This document shows positions 20,924 to 30,100 of a stretch of DNA of 64,000 nt, piece after piece. Location: contig OX377204.1 in NCBI GenBank assembly GCA_947396885.1, positions 89,910,728-89,974,727 on the forward strand, written 5' to 3'. Both the position numbers and the translations under genes were made by a program. The notes under the pieces are model-generated. The model was not told the origin of the DNA. It was given only the letters and a program-made list of their open reading frames with translations, and did not search any database. Origin of the DNA: Heligmosomoides polygyrus polygyrus (Eukaryota; Nematoda; Chromadorea; Rhabditida; Heligmosomidae). Each line of letters begins with the position of its first letter. Position 1 is the stretch's first letter.

Positions 20924-21086
20924 GGGTCGGATTCATCAACGACTTACATAACTTTAACAGAGAATTCACAGCGGAAACTCAGATAGCTCGGCTTATCAAG
21001 CGATATGGTGAGCGATAAGCCGCGTTATGAGTTTTCCGCTGTGAATCCTAGGTTAAAGTGATGTAAGTCGTTGATGAATCCGACCC
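20924..21086. mobile_element. family F MITE, 163 bp
   Basis: The ends GGGTCGGATTCATCAACGAC and GTCGTTGATGAATCCGACCC are perfect inverted repeats. The arms continue with GACTTACATAACTTTAAC. It is the cleaner of the two copies in the window. Confidence 0.82.
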
Positions 21087-21271
21087 CAGCACGAGGTGAA
21101 GAAGGCCACCACTATCGATTAGGCGACAGAGGCAATCGATATCAACAGTTTCCAAAACGCAGCGCAGCCCCGCCACTAAAGTATAAATTTGCTCAAACGG
21201 TAAAAATGGCCGACATTATTGCGATCCACAGCGATGCACCATGTAAACAATTTCAACGATATATCCCATCA

Positions 21272-21568
21272 AGAAGGGCGCAGCGCGGTCGGAGAAGGTG
21301 CCGGCTGTCGCGTGCACCCGATAAAAAGGTTCCTGGTTCGGAATTGCCGCGCAGGCCAAACAAGTCCTCCATCCCACCGGAATCGGTTAATTGGTACCAG
21401 ACTTGTCTGGAAAGGATAACGCGCTGACTTGCTCATCAGCAGCCCTCCGCGAATCATTGTTGGCCAACTACGCATTCAAATCGCCTCCACGATATCTCGT
21501 AGAAGTAGAATGCGTGGCGCATCCCAAAATGAAACGAGTAGCGCCGTCTTTTATCTTTTTATCTAAAC
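21272..21568 (+). repeat. SINE-A, near full length
   Basis: Head GGGCGCAGCGCGGTCGGAGA, box B region CCTGGTTCGGAATTG, body TTGGTACCAGACTTGTCTGG and tail TTTATCTTTTTATCT are all present in order. Confidence 0.85.
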
Positions 21569-21807
21569 AACACTGATAAGAGAAGGATCTGAACCGCATA
21601 TATGAAGGAATGAATCGAATCATAAGGATATCAACCCTTCAAGTTGTGTGAAATTATGCTTCATTTTTACCAAGTGGCCAAGGCAAGTGAGTAAAGAGCC
21701 ACTAAACTTTACTGTGACATTCACCGTAATAGTAACTCAGCCCATCCACACGGAGTGGCAGACAGCTTAGCGAAAATATAAAAGACGACGTCGAGCACGG
21801 AGTAGGA

Positions 21808-22150
21808 AGAGACGGGGGCTGTTGCGCGCACCCATGTTCCCCTTCAGATTTCCCGGCCAACCGAGCCTTCCGCATCCCAAAACGGATCCAATAACGCCGT
21901 CCTTTGTCTTTTATCCTTACTGAGGAGGGCAGTAGTCAATCCCGTTTGCGACATGAATTTAGTGGCACATAATACCGTAAACGCAATTGGAAAGCGTACA
22001 ATGGCTAGCCGATTGACAAGTCAGTGTTTCATCCTCCGCGAACAAGTCTGATATCAATTTAGAAACCCCAGAGGGATGAAATGGGTGGTTGGCCTGGGCG
22101 GTGTCCCAACCGAGAACCTCGATCTAGAGTGATCGCGACAGCTGACTATA
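21808..22150. repeat. two decayed SINE-A copies in opposite orientation
   Basis: A plus-oriented copy with a large internal deletion lies at 21,808-21,922 (CCCGGCCAACCGAGCCTTCC joined to GCATCCCAAAACGG, then TTTTATCC). A minus-oriented copy follows at about 21,930-22,150 (GAACAAGTCTGATATCAATT, GGTTGGCCTGGGCGG). Confidence 0.68.
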
Positions 22151-22920
22151 CATTGAATCCGATTGAATCATTTTCGGATAATCGATTCGAAAATATCCCA
22201 ATCCGAATCATCCAATTATCCGGCCCTCGCGAAACTGCTCTTATCCGAATCAACCAAAAATCCGGGTCCGCAAGATCGCTCTTATCCAAATCATCCAGTT
22301 ATCTGAAGATTTTCGATCGGATCCGATGTACACAGCTGACCCCTATCCCTATCGTTCTACGCGTAGTGGCCCCTTTGCACAATCGACACGCGTGAAAGAA
22401 TGACGTTCTCTACCCACATATACCCCCATTTCAGGAATGCTTTAAATCTGATAATAAAGGGAGACCTTCTCGACCTTCACCACCACTTTCAGAGAAAGAA
22501 AAGCCATTAACGTTCCCTCGCATTCCAAGGACGTGGAGGGCGTCATCAACAGAAAAACTTTATGACGCAATAGATGCTCCCACCGCGGTTTTTTGTTCTA
22601 TCATACTGATGTGGAACAGGCCTCATTTAGATGGACACAAACGCACAGAGCATCAATAGACGGTAGGCGGTCGGCCCCTATTAGCCCAAAAACCTGTTAC
22701 CAAGGACGTCACCGTCATTGGTTCGTGGGGTTAGAACCTCTACTAATCCGACAATGCGACGTACACGAGCAAATGAAGTCCAAACAAAAACGAACTCACT
22801 TAAGGTCTCTCGGAATGTAATCTGCGAAAGCTTTGTGAAAATTGTAGCGGAGCACCACACCAGCTGCTAGATGCTTGAGAGACGGAGCTAAAAAGGTTGG
22901 TCACGACTTAGGTGAACAAT
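22151..22920. other. no gene recognised
   Basis: Includes a degenerate ATCCGAAT/TTCGGAT-rich stretch (22,150-22,330). Nothing else was recognised before the LINE insertion. Confidence 0.4.
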
Positions 22921-22995
22921 GAGCCGAGTTAGCCTAGTGGTTAGTAGTGTAGTTTCATGCACAAACGGTCACAGGTTCGACTCCCGGCTCGGGCA
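22921..22995 (+). promoter_or_regulatory. tRNA-like head of the LINE (possible Pol III promoter)
   Basis: The first bases of the LINE resemble a tRNA: a GCCGAG/CTCGGGC partial acceptor pairing, box A TAGCCTAGTGGTTAG and box B GGTTCGACTCC at tRNA-like spacing, ending CTCGGGCA. The T-stem pairs poorly, so it is not a working tRNA. It is followed by CCCTGTAAAAATTGC, reminiscent of the sequence after the tRNA-like modules elsewhere in this window. Confidence 0.7.
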
Positions 22996-23051
22996 CGCCA
23001 TGCCCTGTAAAAATTGCAAAAAATGGCAACGGTTCCAGCGTCAGGCCCAGG

Positions 23052-26048
23052 TTGACAGGCCGGCTGATGGAGAAACCTCGTCACAAAACCATGATCACAA
23101 GTCGCAATAGAATCAGTGTAAAGGCTAGGACGTCACCCGGAAGTGGCGCACAGAACCCCCGCCCGAGTTCTGTGGTCAGTATGCGAGGGCTACCGAGGGC
23201 CGAACGACCTCGGCTAAAGAAGCTAGTTCGACTGGGGACTCTGAATGTGGGAACGCTGACCGGGAGATCTAGGGAAGTGGCTGACCTGATGAAGCGCAGA
23301 AGGATACAAGTCCTGTGTCTGCAGGAAACGCGATGGAAAGGGGCGAAAGCCAAGGAGATCGGAGAAGGGGTCAAGCTGTACTACAACGGAGAGGACACCA
23401 AGAGGAACGGGGTAGGGATAGCTGTCGCGGAGTCCCTCAAGGATTCAGTAGCGGCTGTCCAAAGAATAAACGACCGCATCATGTCACTACGGCTGGACAC
23501 GAAGGAGGGTTACTGGACCATCATGTCTGTCTACGCTCCGCAGACCGGATGCTCCGAGCACGACAAGGATGACTTCTACCTCTCGCTCGAGGAAGCCATA
23601 AGATCCGTACCAGAAGGCGACTACCTCTCCATAGCAGGGGACATGAACGGGCATGTGGGGAGTGGCAGAAAAGGAGTGGAAAGGGTTCATGGAGGAAAAG
23701 GGATCGGCCTGGTAAACCCGGATGGAGAACGAATTCTGGATCTGGCTATCGCCCACGACCTGGCTGTCTGTAGCACCTTCTTCGCGAAGAGGGAGAGCCA
23801 GAAGGTGACCTATGCTAGCGGAGGAAGAAGAACTGAGGTCGACCACATTCTGGTTCGAAGGGCTGCCCTGAAAACAGTCCGGAATGTGAAGGTCATTCCG
23901 GGAGAAGACGTGGCATCACAGCACAGACCCTTGGTAGCCGACCTTAGCATACCTCTACCCACCAGGCTCAAAGTGAGGACGGAACCCAGGATCCGATGGT
24001 GGAGACTGCGGGGTTCAGAGCGGAACGAGCTACGAAGGGCAGTGCTCGAAGCAGGCCTTCCAGATCCAGCTGGTCCCGTGAATGAGACCTGGAGGAGGGT
24101 AGCCGAAACAATCCTGAGATGTGCCAAGGAAACCCTGGGAGAAACAAAGGGAGGAACCAGAGGGAATAAATCGGCATGGTTCTGGAACGAAGAGGTGCAG
24201 GCTGCGGTGAAGAGGAAGAAGGAGGCCTACAAGCTGTGGCAAAAGACGAGGGCACCCGAGCATCTCACAGCCTACAGGAAGCTGAAGAGGCTGGCAAAAA
24301 CAGCTGTAGCGAAGGCAAAGAACGCGGAAATGGATGCCCTGTACGAGAAACTAGATGGGCCAGAGGGAGAGAAGTTCGCCATCCGCCTGGCCAAGGCGCG
24401 TCATAGAGCTAGCCTCGACATTCGAGTAGTGAAGACTGTGAAGAGTGCTGACGGTAGAGTGTTACGGAAGCCGGTCGAGGTCAGAGAGAGATGGGAGGAG
24501 TACTTCAAGGAACTCCTGAACGAGGAGTTCCCTCGTCGGGAGGCCGAGGAAGAACAGCCAACGGAAGGACCCATCCCACCCTGGACGCAAGAAGAGGTTC
24601 GCAAGGCCATACGGAAGATGAAACTCGGAAAGGCAGCAGGGCCTGACGGTGTGCCAGTAGAGGCTTGGAAGGTGCTCGGGAACCTCGGAATCAACTGGCT
24701 GACGCAGTTCCTCAACAGAATCACGAAAGAAGGTAAGATGCCGGATGATTGGAGGAACAGCACCATAGTCCCCATCTTCAAGCAGAAGGGAGACGCTTCC
24801 GAATGCTCCAACTACCGAGGGATAAAACTGATCTCACACACGATGAAGATCTACGAACGACTGGTAGACTCAAGGCTGAGGGAGATGGTACCCATCTCCC
24901 AGGTGCAGTGGGGCTTCATGCCTGAGAGGTCCACCACAGACGCCATCTTCATCGCTCGTCAGGTGATGGAGAAATATCGGGAGAAACGAAAACCCTGCTA
25001 CCTGGCATTCCTGGATCTGGAGAAGGCCTACGACAGGCTAGCTCGGACCGTAATCTGGAATTCCCTTCGAGGGAGGGGTGTCCCGGAACGTCTGATCACG
25101 GTCATAAGGGACATGTACGAGGGCTCGAAAGCGGCGATACGAACTCCACACGGGGTGACAAGGAAAGTGGACATCACAGTGGGGGTACACCAAGGGTCGG
25201 CTCTGAGCCCGTTCCTCTTCCTGCTGACGCTTGACTCTATAGTGAACCACCTTGAGGAAGGCCCTCTCAGAACGATCCTCTACGCGGACGACATCGCCCT
25301 AGTAGCCGACAACCAGGAGGAGCTGGAGGAGAAGGTGCAGCTGTGGCAGAGAGCCCTTGCGGACAACGGCCTACGGCTGAACGTGAAGAAGACGAAGTTC
25401 ATCAGCTCTGAGCAGTGCGCTGGATCGATCCTAGACTGCCAAGGGGAAACGATCGAGAAGGTGGAAGAATTCCGCTACCTCGGAAGTGACCTATCTGAGG
25501 AAGGAAGTGTGGACCAGGCGGTCAGGGGACGGATAAACGCAGCCTGGCTCAAGTGGAGGGAGTCCACAGGGATCCTCTGCGACCGTAGATGCTCCAGGAC
25601 GCTCAAAGGCAAGCTCTATAGAACAGTTGTAAGACCTGCCCTCCTCTACGGCAGTGAGTGCTGGGCCCTGGGTAAGGCGCAGGAGCGGCAACTGCACGCG
25701 GCAGAGATGAGGATGCTGAGGTGGGCATGTGGATGGACCCGTCGGGACAGGGTGCGAAACGAGGATGTTAGGGCAGTGATGAAGACTGCCCCGATCCAGC
25801 TGAAGATGAGGGAGCAGCGCCTAAGGTGGTACGGACACGTCCTCAGAAGGCCAGAGAATCACCCCGTAAGGTTGGCCCTAGATTACGAGGCACCCGGAAA
25901 GCGTCCGAGAGGAGCCCCTAGGAAAAGATGGAAGGACGTCATCAAGAGAGATCTCGCCGAAGTCGGCGCCACGGCAGATGACGCCCTTGATAGGATGAGG
26001 TGGCGACAGATCACAAGAACAGCGGACCCTGCGACTGCGCGGGACTAA
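23052..26048 (+). CDS. RTE-type endonuclease-reverse transcriptase, 998 aa
   Basis: This is the single protein of the LINE; it nicks target DNA and copies the element RNA at the nick. The APE endonuclease occupies about residues 58-300: LGTLNVGTLTG (61-71), LQETRW with Glu92, AGDMNGHVG with Asp197, TEVDHILVRR with Asp264 and SQHRPLVADLS with His291. A basic linker follows (about 320-500). The reverse transcriptase spans about 505-800, with GKAAGPDGVP (526-535), AFLDLEKAYD (Asp655), GVHQGSALSPFLF and ILYADDIAL (Asp746 and Asp747). A C-terminal region with repeated RLRWYGHVLRR-like blocks follows, typical of RTE proteins. All key residues are present and there is no stop or frameshift. The first ATG in frame was taken as the start. 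Confidence 0.95.
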   Translation: MTGRLMEKPRHKTMITSRNRISVKARTSPGSGAQNPRPSSVVSMRGLPRAERPRLKKLVRLGTLNVGTLTGRSREVADLMKRRRIQVLCLQETRWKGAKAKEIGEGVKLYYNGEDTKRNGVGIAVAESLKDSVAAVQRINDRIMSLRLDTKEGYWTIMSVYAPQTGCSEHDKDDFYLSLEEAIRSVPEGDYLSIAGDMNGHVGSGRKGVERVHGGKGIGLVNPDGERILDLAIAHDLAVCSTFFAKRESQKVTYASGGRRTEVDHILVRRAALKTVRNVKVIPGEDVASQHRPLVADLSIPLPTRLKVRTEPRIRWWRLRGSERNELRRAVLEAGLPDPAGPVNETWRRVAETILRCAKETLGETKGGTRGNKSAWFWNEEVQAAVKRKKEAYKLWQKTRAPEHLTAYRKLKRLAKTAVAKAKNAEMDALYEKLDGPEGEKFAIRLAKARHRASLDIRVVKTVKSADGRVLRKPVEVRERWEEYFKELLNEEFPRREAEEEQPTEGPIPPWTQEEVRKAIRKMKLGKAAGPDGVPVEAWKVLGNLGINWLTQFLNRITKEGKMPDDWRNSTIVPIFKQKGDASECSNYRGIKLISHTMKIYERLVDSRLREMVPISQVQWGFMPERSTTDAIFIARQVMEKYREKRKPCYLAFLDLEKAYDRLARTVIWNSLRGRGVPERLITVIRDMYEGSKAAIRTPHGVTRKVDITVGVHQGSALSPFLFLLTLDSIVNHLEEGPLRTILYADDIALVADNQEELEEKVQLWQRALADNGLRLNVKKTKFISSEQCAGSILDCQGETIEKVEEFRYLGSDLSEEGSVDQAVRGRINAAWLKWRESTGILCDRRCSRTLKGKLYRTVVRPALLYGSECWALGKAQERQLHAAEMRMLRWACGWTRRDRVRNEDVRAVMKTAPIQLKMREQRLRWYGHVLRRPENHPVRLALDYEAPGKRPRGAPRKRWKDVIKRDLAEVGATADDALDRMRWRQITRTADPATARD

Positions 26049-26468
26049 ACGCTCAGGAGAAGAAGAAGAAGAAGACGACTTAGGTGAACAATAAATCACA
26101 ATAAAAAGAAAAATATTTCAAGACACCATGATCGGCATAGATATCAATTTGTCGCGCCGGACCTTATTTTACGGAACCTTGGGGTATTCGAAGAACACTG
26201 CCGCAGAATGAATGGGCGCCGCGCGGCGTGATGACCGACGGTTGAGCGGCGCGACAATTCCGCCCCACTGCGGCAGAAGTACATACCTTTTTCACGTGAA
26301 ATTGGACACTCTTCTGAACAAATTTGATGCTTCTAAAATCAAAGTGAACGTCTTCCAAATCGAAAAGGACTTAGTACAGACTCTTTATGATGGTTAGAAT
26401 AGTTCAAATCAGTTTCATTAAGCCTCAAGTGGCTGGTATCGAGGTTGTAAGCTGTCATAACGGTGTTT

Positions 26469-26581
26469 TGTTGCGATCAAAACTTCTAGCGCCAGGCGAA
26501 GCTCGAACCCGCATCTCCCTGTAACCGGGCGGGAATGCTCTACGCTATTACACCACCGGCGCCGTTTGATCGAGCGCAACA
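26469..26581 (-). repeat. tRNA-like element SINE-T, framed by inverted termini, 113 bp
   Basis: On the minus strand it opens with TGTTGCGCTCGATCAAA and closes with TTTTGATCGCAACA, an inverted pair. Between them lies a tRNA-like sequence: GGCGCCGGTGGTGTAATAGC (5' acceptor and box A) and GCGGGTTCGAGCTTCGCC then TGGCGC (box B and 3' acceptor). The GCGCCGG/CTGGCGC acceptor pairs over 7 positions, but the anticodon arm is irregular. Confidence 0.75.
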
Positions 26582-26740
26582 TCCACAGCTTACAACATCG
26601 ATACCAGCCACTCTAGGCTTAACGAAACTGATTTGAATCGTTTCTATCAAGACCGTCAGCTTAACTGGCTCCATGCTGATATCAGCGGCCGGCTCATACC
26701 GATATACGGGTGAGTGCTGATGGGTCCCACGAGGTGTGGA

Positions 26741-26853
26741 TGTTGCGTTCGATCAGACGGCGCCGGTGGTGTAATGGCGTAGAGCATTCCCGCCCGGTTA
26801 GAGGGAGGTGCGAGTTCGAGTCCCACCTGGCGCTAGAAGTTTTGATCGCAACA
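26741..26853 (+). repeat. tRNA-like element SINE-T, 113 bp
   Basis: The same family as the minus copy just to the left, in opposite orientation. It runs TGTTGCGTTCGATCAGACGG, CGCCGGTGGTGTAATGGCG, GTGCGAGTTCGAGTCCCACC, TGGCGCTAG and TTTTGATCGCAACA. Both copies are exactly 113 bp. Confidence 0.78.
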
Positions 26854-27056
26854 AAATATCGTTAGAATAATGTTTGTCGAAAGGAAATTTGGTATAACTT
26901 TCTTTAAACTTCTTTAGTTCAGATTATTTAACAACAAAAATAATAAACTAAATTCTGCTTTAAAGCGGACAAAAGTAGCAATCTATCTTGACACTTTCGA
27001 ATTAACTAAAGACTGTTTCTAGTCCATCGGCAGCTAAATAATCGAGTTCAACTCAC

Positions 27057-27127
27057 CGTAGTCGAGCACGTATAAATCGGCGAGATCAGCCAAGCCAGAT
27101 GGCGTTCCCGAACTATTCTTCACTGGC
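27057..27127 (-). CDS. klhdc3: klhdc3-like exon 10
   Basis: 71 bp, acceptor TTCTTACAG and donor GTGAGT. It completes Met and encodes PVKNSSGTPSGLADLADLYV then LDY, ending in phase 1. LYVLDY matches the start of the conserved C-terminal segment of the family. A following exon is expected at lower coordinates but was not recognised. Confidence 0.9.
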
Positions 27128-30100
27128 CTGTAAGAAGGGAAATGAACTGTTTACTCCGCAGATGAAACATCAAAATAGAAGTGAAAGTATGCGTTATAAG
27201 CCATTCGACGAGGGTTCAATGGGTTTTGCCTTCGACTAAAGAATCGATGAATTGCTAGTTCAAGCACCGTTCAATCAATGCTATTAGGTCGTTACCTAAT
27301 TTCTGTCGTTGTTTTAAACTCTAACTTCAAATGTAAATATCTTGGCGGAAACATAACTTTATTAGTCGAAGTAAGAACCATTACAATCTACACATCTTTG
27401 CCAACGAGATACTGTTTTAATCTGCTCTCGAAGAATTCATGGCTTTTAGATCTCCGAAGTTCTATGCTACTGGAATAAATAAACTAGTGACTCGTTGGCA
27501 AATATGTGCAGATTGTAATGGCTCTTGTTTGGCCTAATAAAGTTATGTTTGAGCCGAGATACTCACATTTGAAGTTAAAAGTCTAAAACGACAGAACTTA
27601 GGTGCCGACACAAACTATTCTGTCGTAGTGACTCGGCACAAAGTCATTCGATGTAAGATCATATCTCAACTGACTTCAGAAACAAGCCCCGGCTGCCGCA
27701 GATATGAGACGCGCACCGATGAAAACAGTGACATTTCCGTTTTTGTCGGCTACTCGGAAATTCCTGCTAGACAAATGGCTGCATCGAACACGCACAACGT
27801 CAACCCGTGTCATTGCATTGACATCATGAACTGGTTCGTCTGACTTCATCGCTGAAGTTTACATCGGCCACTTCACATCGAAAGTTCTGTACTCACATTG
27901 TGCCGCCGAACAAAAACACCCGGCTGCCTACGACCACAGTGCATTGGCGGCGGCGAGCTGACGGCATTCGTCCAGATGTCTGAAACGAGTTATTCTATGA
28001 AGCTCACCATACAGCCAAAGTATTAAGTAATAAGTTTATTACGTTCACATAAGGCAAACGTATGAAAGGAAATAACAAAACAGTGATTAATGGTAGAGCG
28101 CACTACAGAACATAACAAACTAAACACCAAGCAAATGCAACAGAACACAGCCCGAGTTAGAGGAAATGACTGGTTGATATCAAATAAAAAACTGATCGTG
28201 AGAGATACTATGAGTGTCCACCATGTTGGACTACAGTTGTGCTCGAGCGAATATATTCAAAAAATTATTCGAGTAATTATTTCAAATATCCAACACTTTT
28301 TGATTTTCGAATATTCGTTTTAATTGGAACATCGAAAGAGAACCATATTCGAATATTATTAGAAAATCGAAGCGTTTTATCCGAATACCAGACGTTCAGC
28401 GGTCTTCCGGCCGCCAAACGTCTTCTTGGGGCTTCCAGAAAAATTGATAAATCGATATTGTTCGGTCGGTCGATTCAGTTAAGTTGCATCAGTTTCTCTC
28501 TGAGCGCCATCATATTAGAGTGATTAGCATGGTCCGCCGGCCGAGGTTCCGCCGGCCAATCTCAAGGCACGTCTCGTTAGGAATCGACTATACGATTCCT
28601 GCTGTAAGACTCGCCAGTGTATTATCTGCCCATTCGGTAAGGAGGGAGACTGCTTGGTCTCAGGTGTGGTATACCTTATAAAATGCACGGGTTGCAACGG
28701 CGAGTACATTGGCGAGACGGGTAGACCCCTTGGGGAGCGCGTTAAAGAGCATTTGGGCATGCTTCGTAGGTGCGATATCGCCGGTCCGTTGGGTGAGCAC
28801 AGGCTACGATGTCACAATGGCGCGGGCATTGACGTGGCGGTGACGATATTGGCACGCGAGTTCGAGATCTCGGCGCGTAAAACACTAGAAGCGCTGTGGA
28901 TTGCCGCTAGGAACCCCACGATCAACAGGAAGGAGGAACGCGTAGCAATGATACAGGAGCTGGCTCCGTACGTTGACCTTTGCGGTCTCGAACCGGAGGA
29001 CAGTCTGCCAGAGGCTCGCTAGGAGAGTGAACCGAAGGTGACCTCATCTCCTCATGTGTCGCCTTAAAGGGGTACCGTTCGCCCATTTGCACTGGACTGT
29101 TTGTGTTACCTCCTCGTGTTTCGTATCCCTCTCCTACCAACTTCTGATTCACCGCTGTGGTTTGAAATGGCTCTTGGACGGATGCTTTTTCAAACTCAAC
29201 TTGACTCTTCCAGGCTCTGAAGAAGGCGGTTACGCCGAAACGTTAGCCGGAATAAAGGATCTGTACTAATCTTGGTTCGTCAGCTACATCACTTGGGTAT
29301 TCATACTGATCATATTAGAGTAATTCCCACGAGCATTAGTAATTCTTTCGAAGAAACGGTCGCCTAATCCCCACCAATTGGATCCAATCTGAGCGAAAAC
29401 CGGCAACTCCGGCCGAAAGCTCGATACTATCAATCGATATTGGTCGCCCAATTGAACCCTACAACCTGCAGGGAAGTTGGCCCATCGGTCATCAAAATCG
29501 CGTGACTCCCACTCGAATGGAACAAATCTGAGCGAAAACCAATAACTTCGGCGGAAAATCGATAATATCGATCGGCATTAGTCGTCCGATCAAGTCCGTC
29601 TACCTTCTTTTTTGAATCAGACAATTTTCGTCCATTTTCACCGATTGCACGTGAGCGTAACCTTGACAGGTTTTACATGTACGTTCGGGTTACCTTCACA
29701 TGTTCGACACGTTTCACATGCTTACACAGGTTTGTGACACACGGACACACACACACACACGGACACATACACACACACAACACACACACGGACAGACGGA
29801 CTAACGGTTTTGTATTAGTAGGATAGAATACACTTCCAACTTTTGAACACATAAATTGATCCGAATAAATTGCTCGATTATTCGAGTATTCGAATAAACG
29901 AAAAATGGGGCATTTTCGATTTTCGATTATTCGAAAAAAAATTGATGAACGGATAAATTCGTTCGTTCATTCGTTGGACAATTTTCGGCATCGAATTTTT
30001 TCGTTCATTCATTAGTTCGAAAAGATTTCTCAAAACCACAACTATATTGGATGACCACTCCTCTAAAATGACTCCGATTCCACTTGGCTGCAAAATTATT

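Larger units (their letters stand above)
22921..26074 (+). mobile_element. full-length intact RTE-clade LINE, 3,154 bp
   Basis: The element is bounded by an exact 18-bp target duplication, ACGACTTAGGTGAACAAT, at 22,903-22,920 and 26,075-26,092. It begins with a tRNA-like head, encodes a single endonuclease-reverse transcriptase, and ends 26 nt after the stop codon in a GAA repeat. A single long ORF with an APE-type endonuclease, a short 3' UTR and a microsatellite-like tail fit the RTE clade. The intact frame and unmutated duplication point to a recent insertion. It lies downstream of the known exons of the minus-strand KLHDC3-like gene. Confidence 0.95.
26165..26970. repeat. family D element interrupted by two tRNA-like elements
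   Basis: Sequence matching family D (TTTTTCACGTGAAATTGGAC at 26,287, and AAAGGAAATTTGGTATAACT at 26,880) surrounds a block holding two oppositely oriented tRNA-like elements. CAGTTTCATTAAGCCT near 26,412 is inverted near 26,615 (AGGCTTAACGAAACTG), so the block is itself partly palindromic. Confidence 0.6.

Noticed and set aside
22921..22995. A genuine tRNA gene at the head of the LINE
   Set aside because: The T-stem and outer acceptor pairs do not form, and it coincides exactly with the element start.
22919..23110. Short plus-strand frame at the start of the LINE as a separate small gene
   Set aside because: It covers the tRNA-like head and overlaps the main protein in another frame, with no motif.
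23081..26099. Several minus-strand frames of 70-136 codons inside the LINE
   Set aside because: They are antisense shadows of the GC-rich endonuclease-reverse transcriptase frame.
26741..26853. A genuine tRNA gene
   Set aside because: The acceptor and T-arm look good, but the anticodon arm has no proper 7-base loop and the same unit recurs with inverted ends, so it is a repeat.
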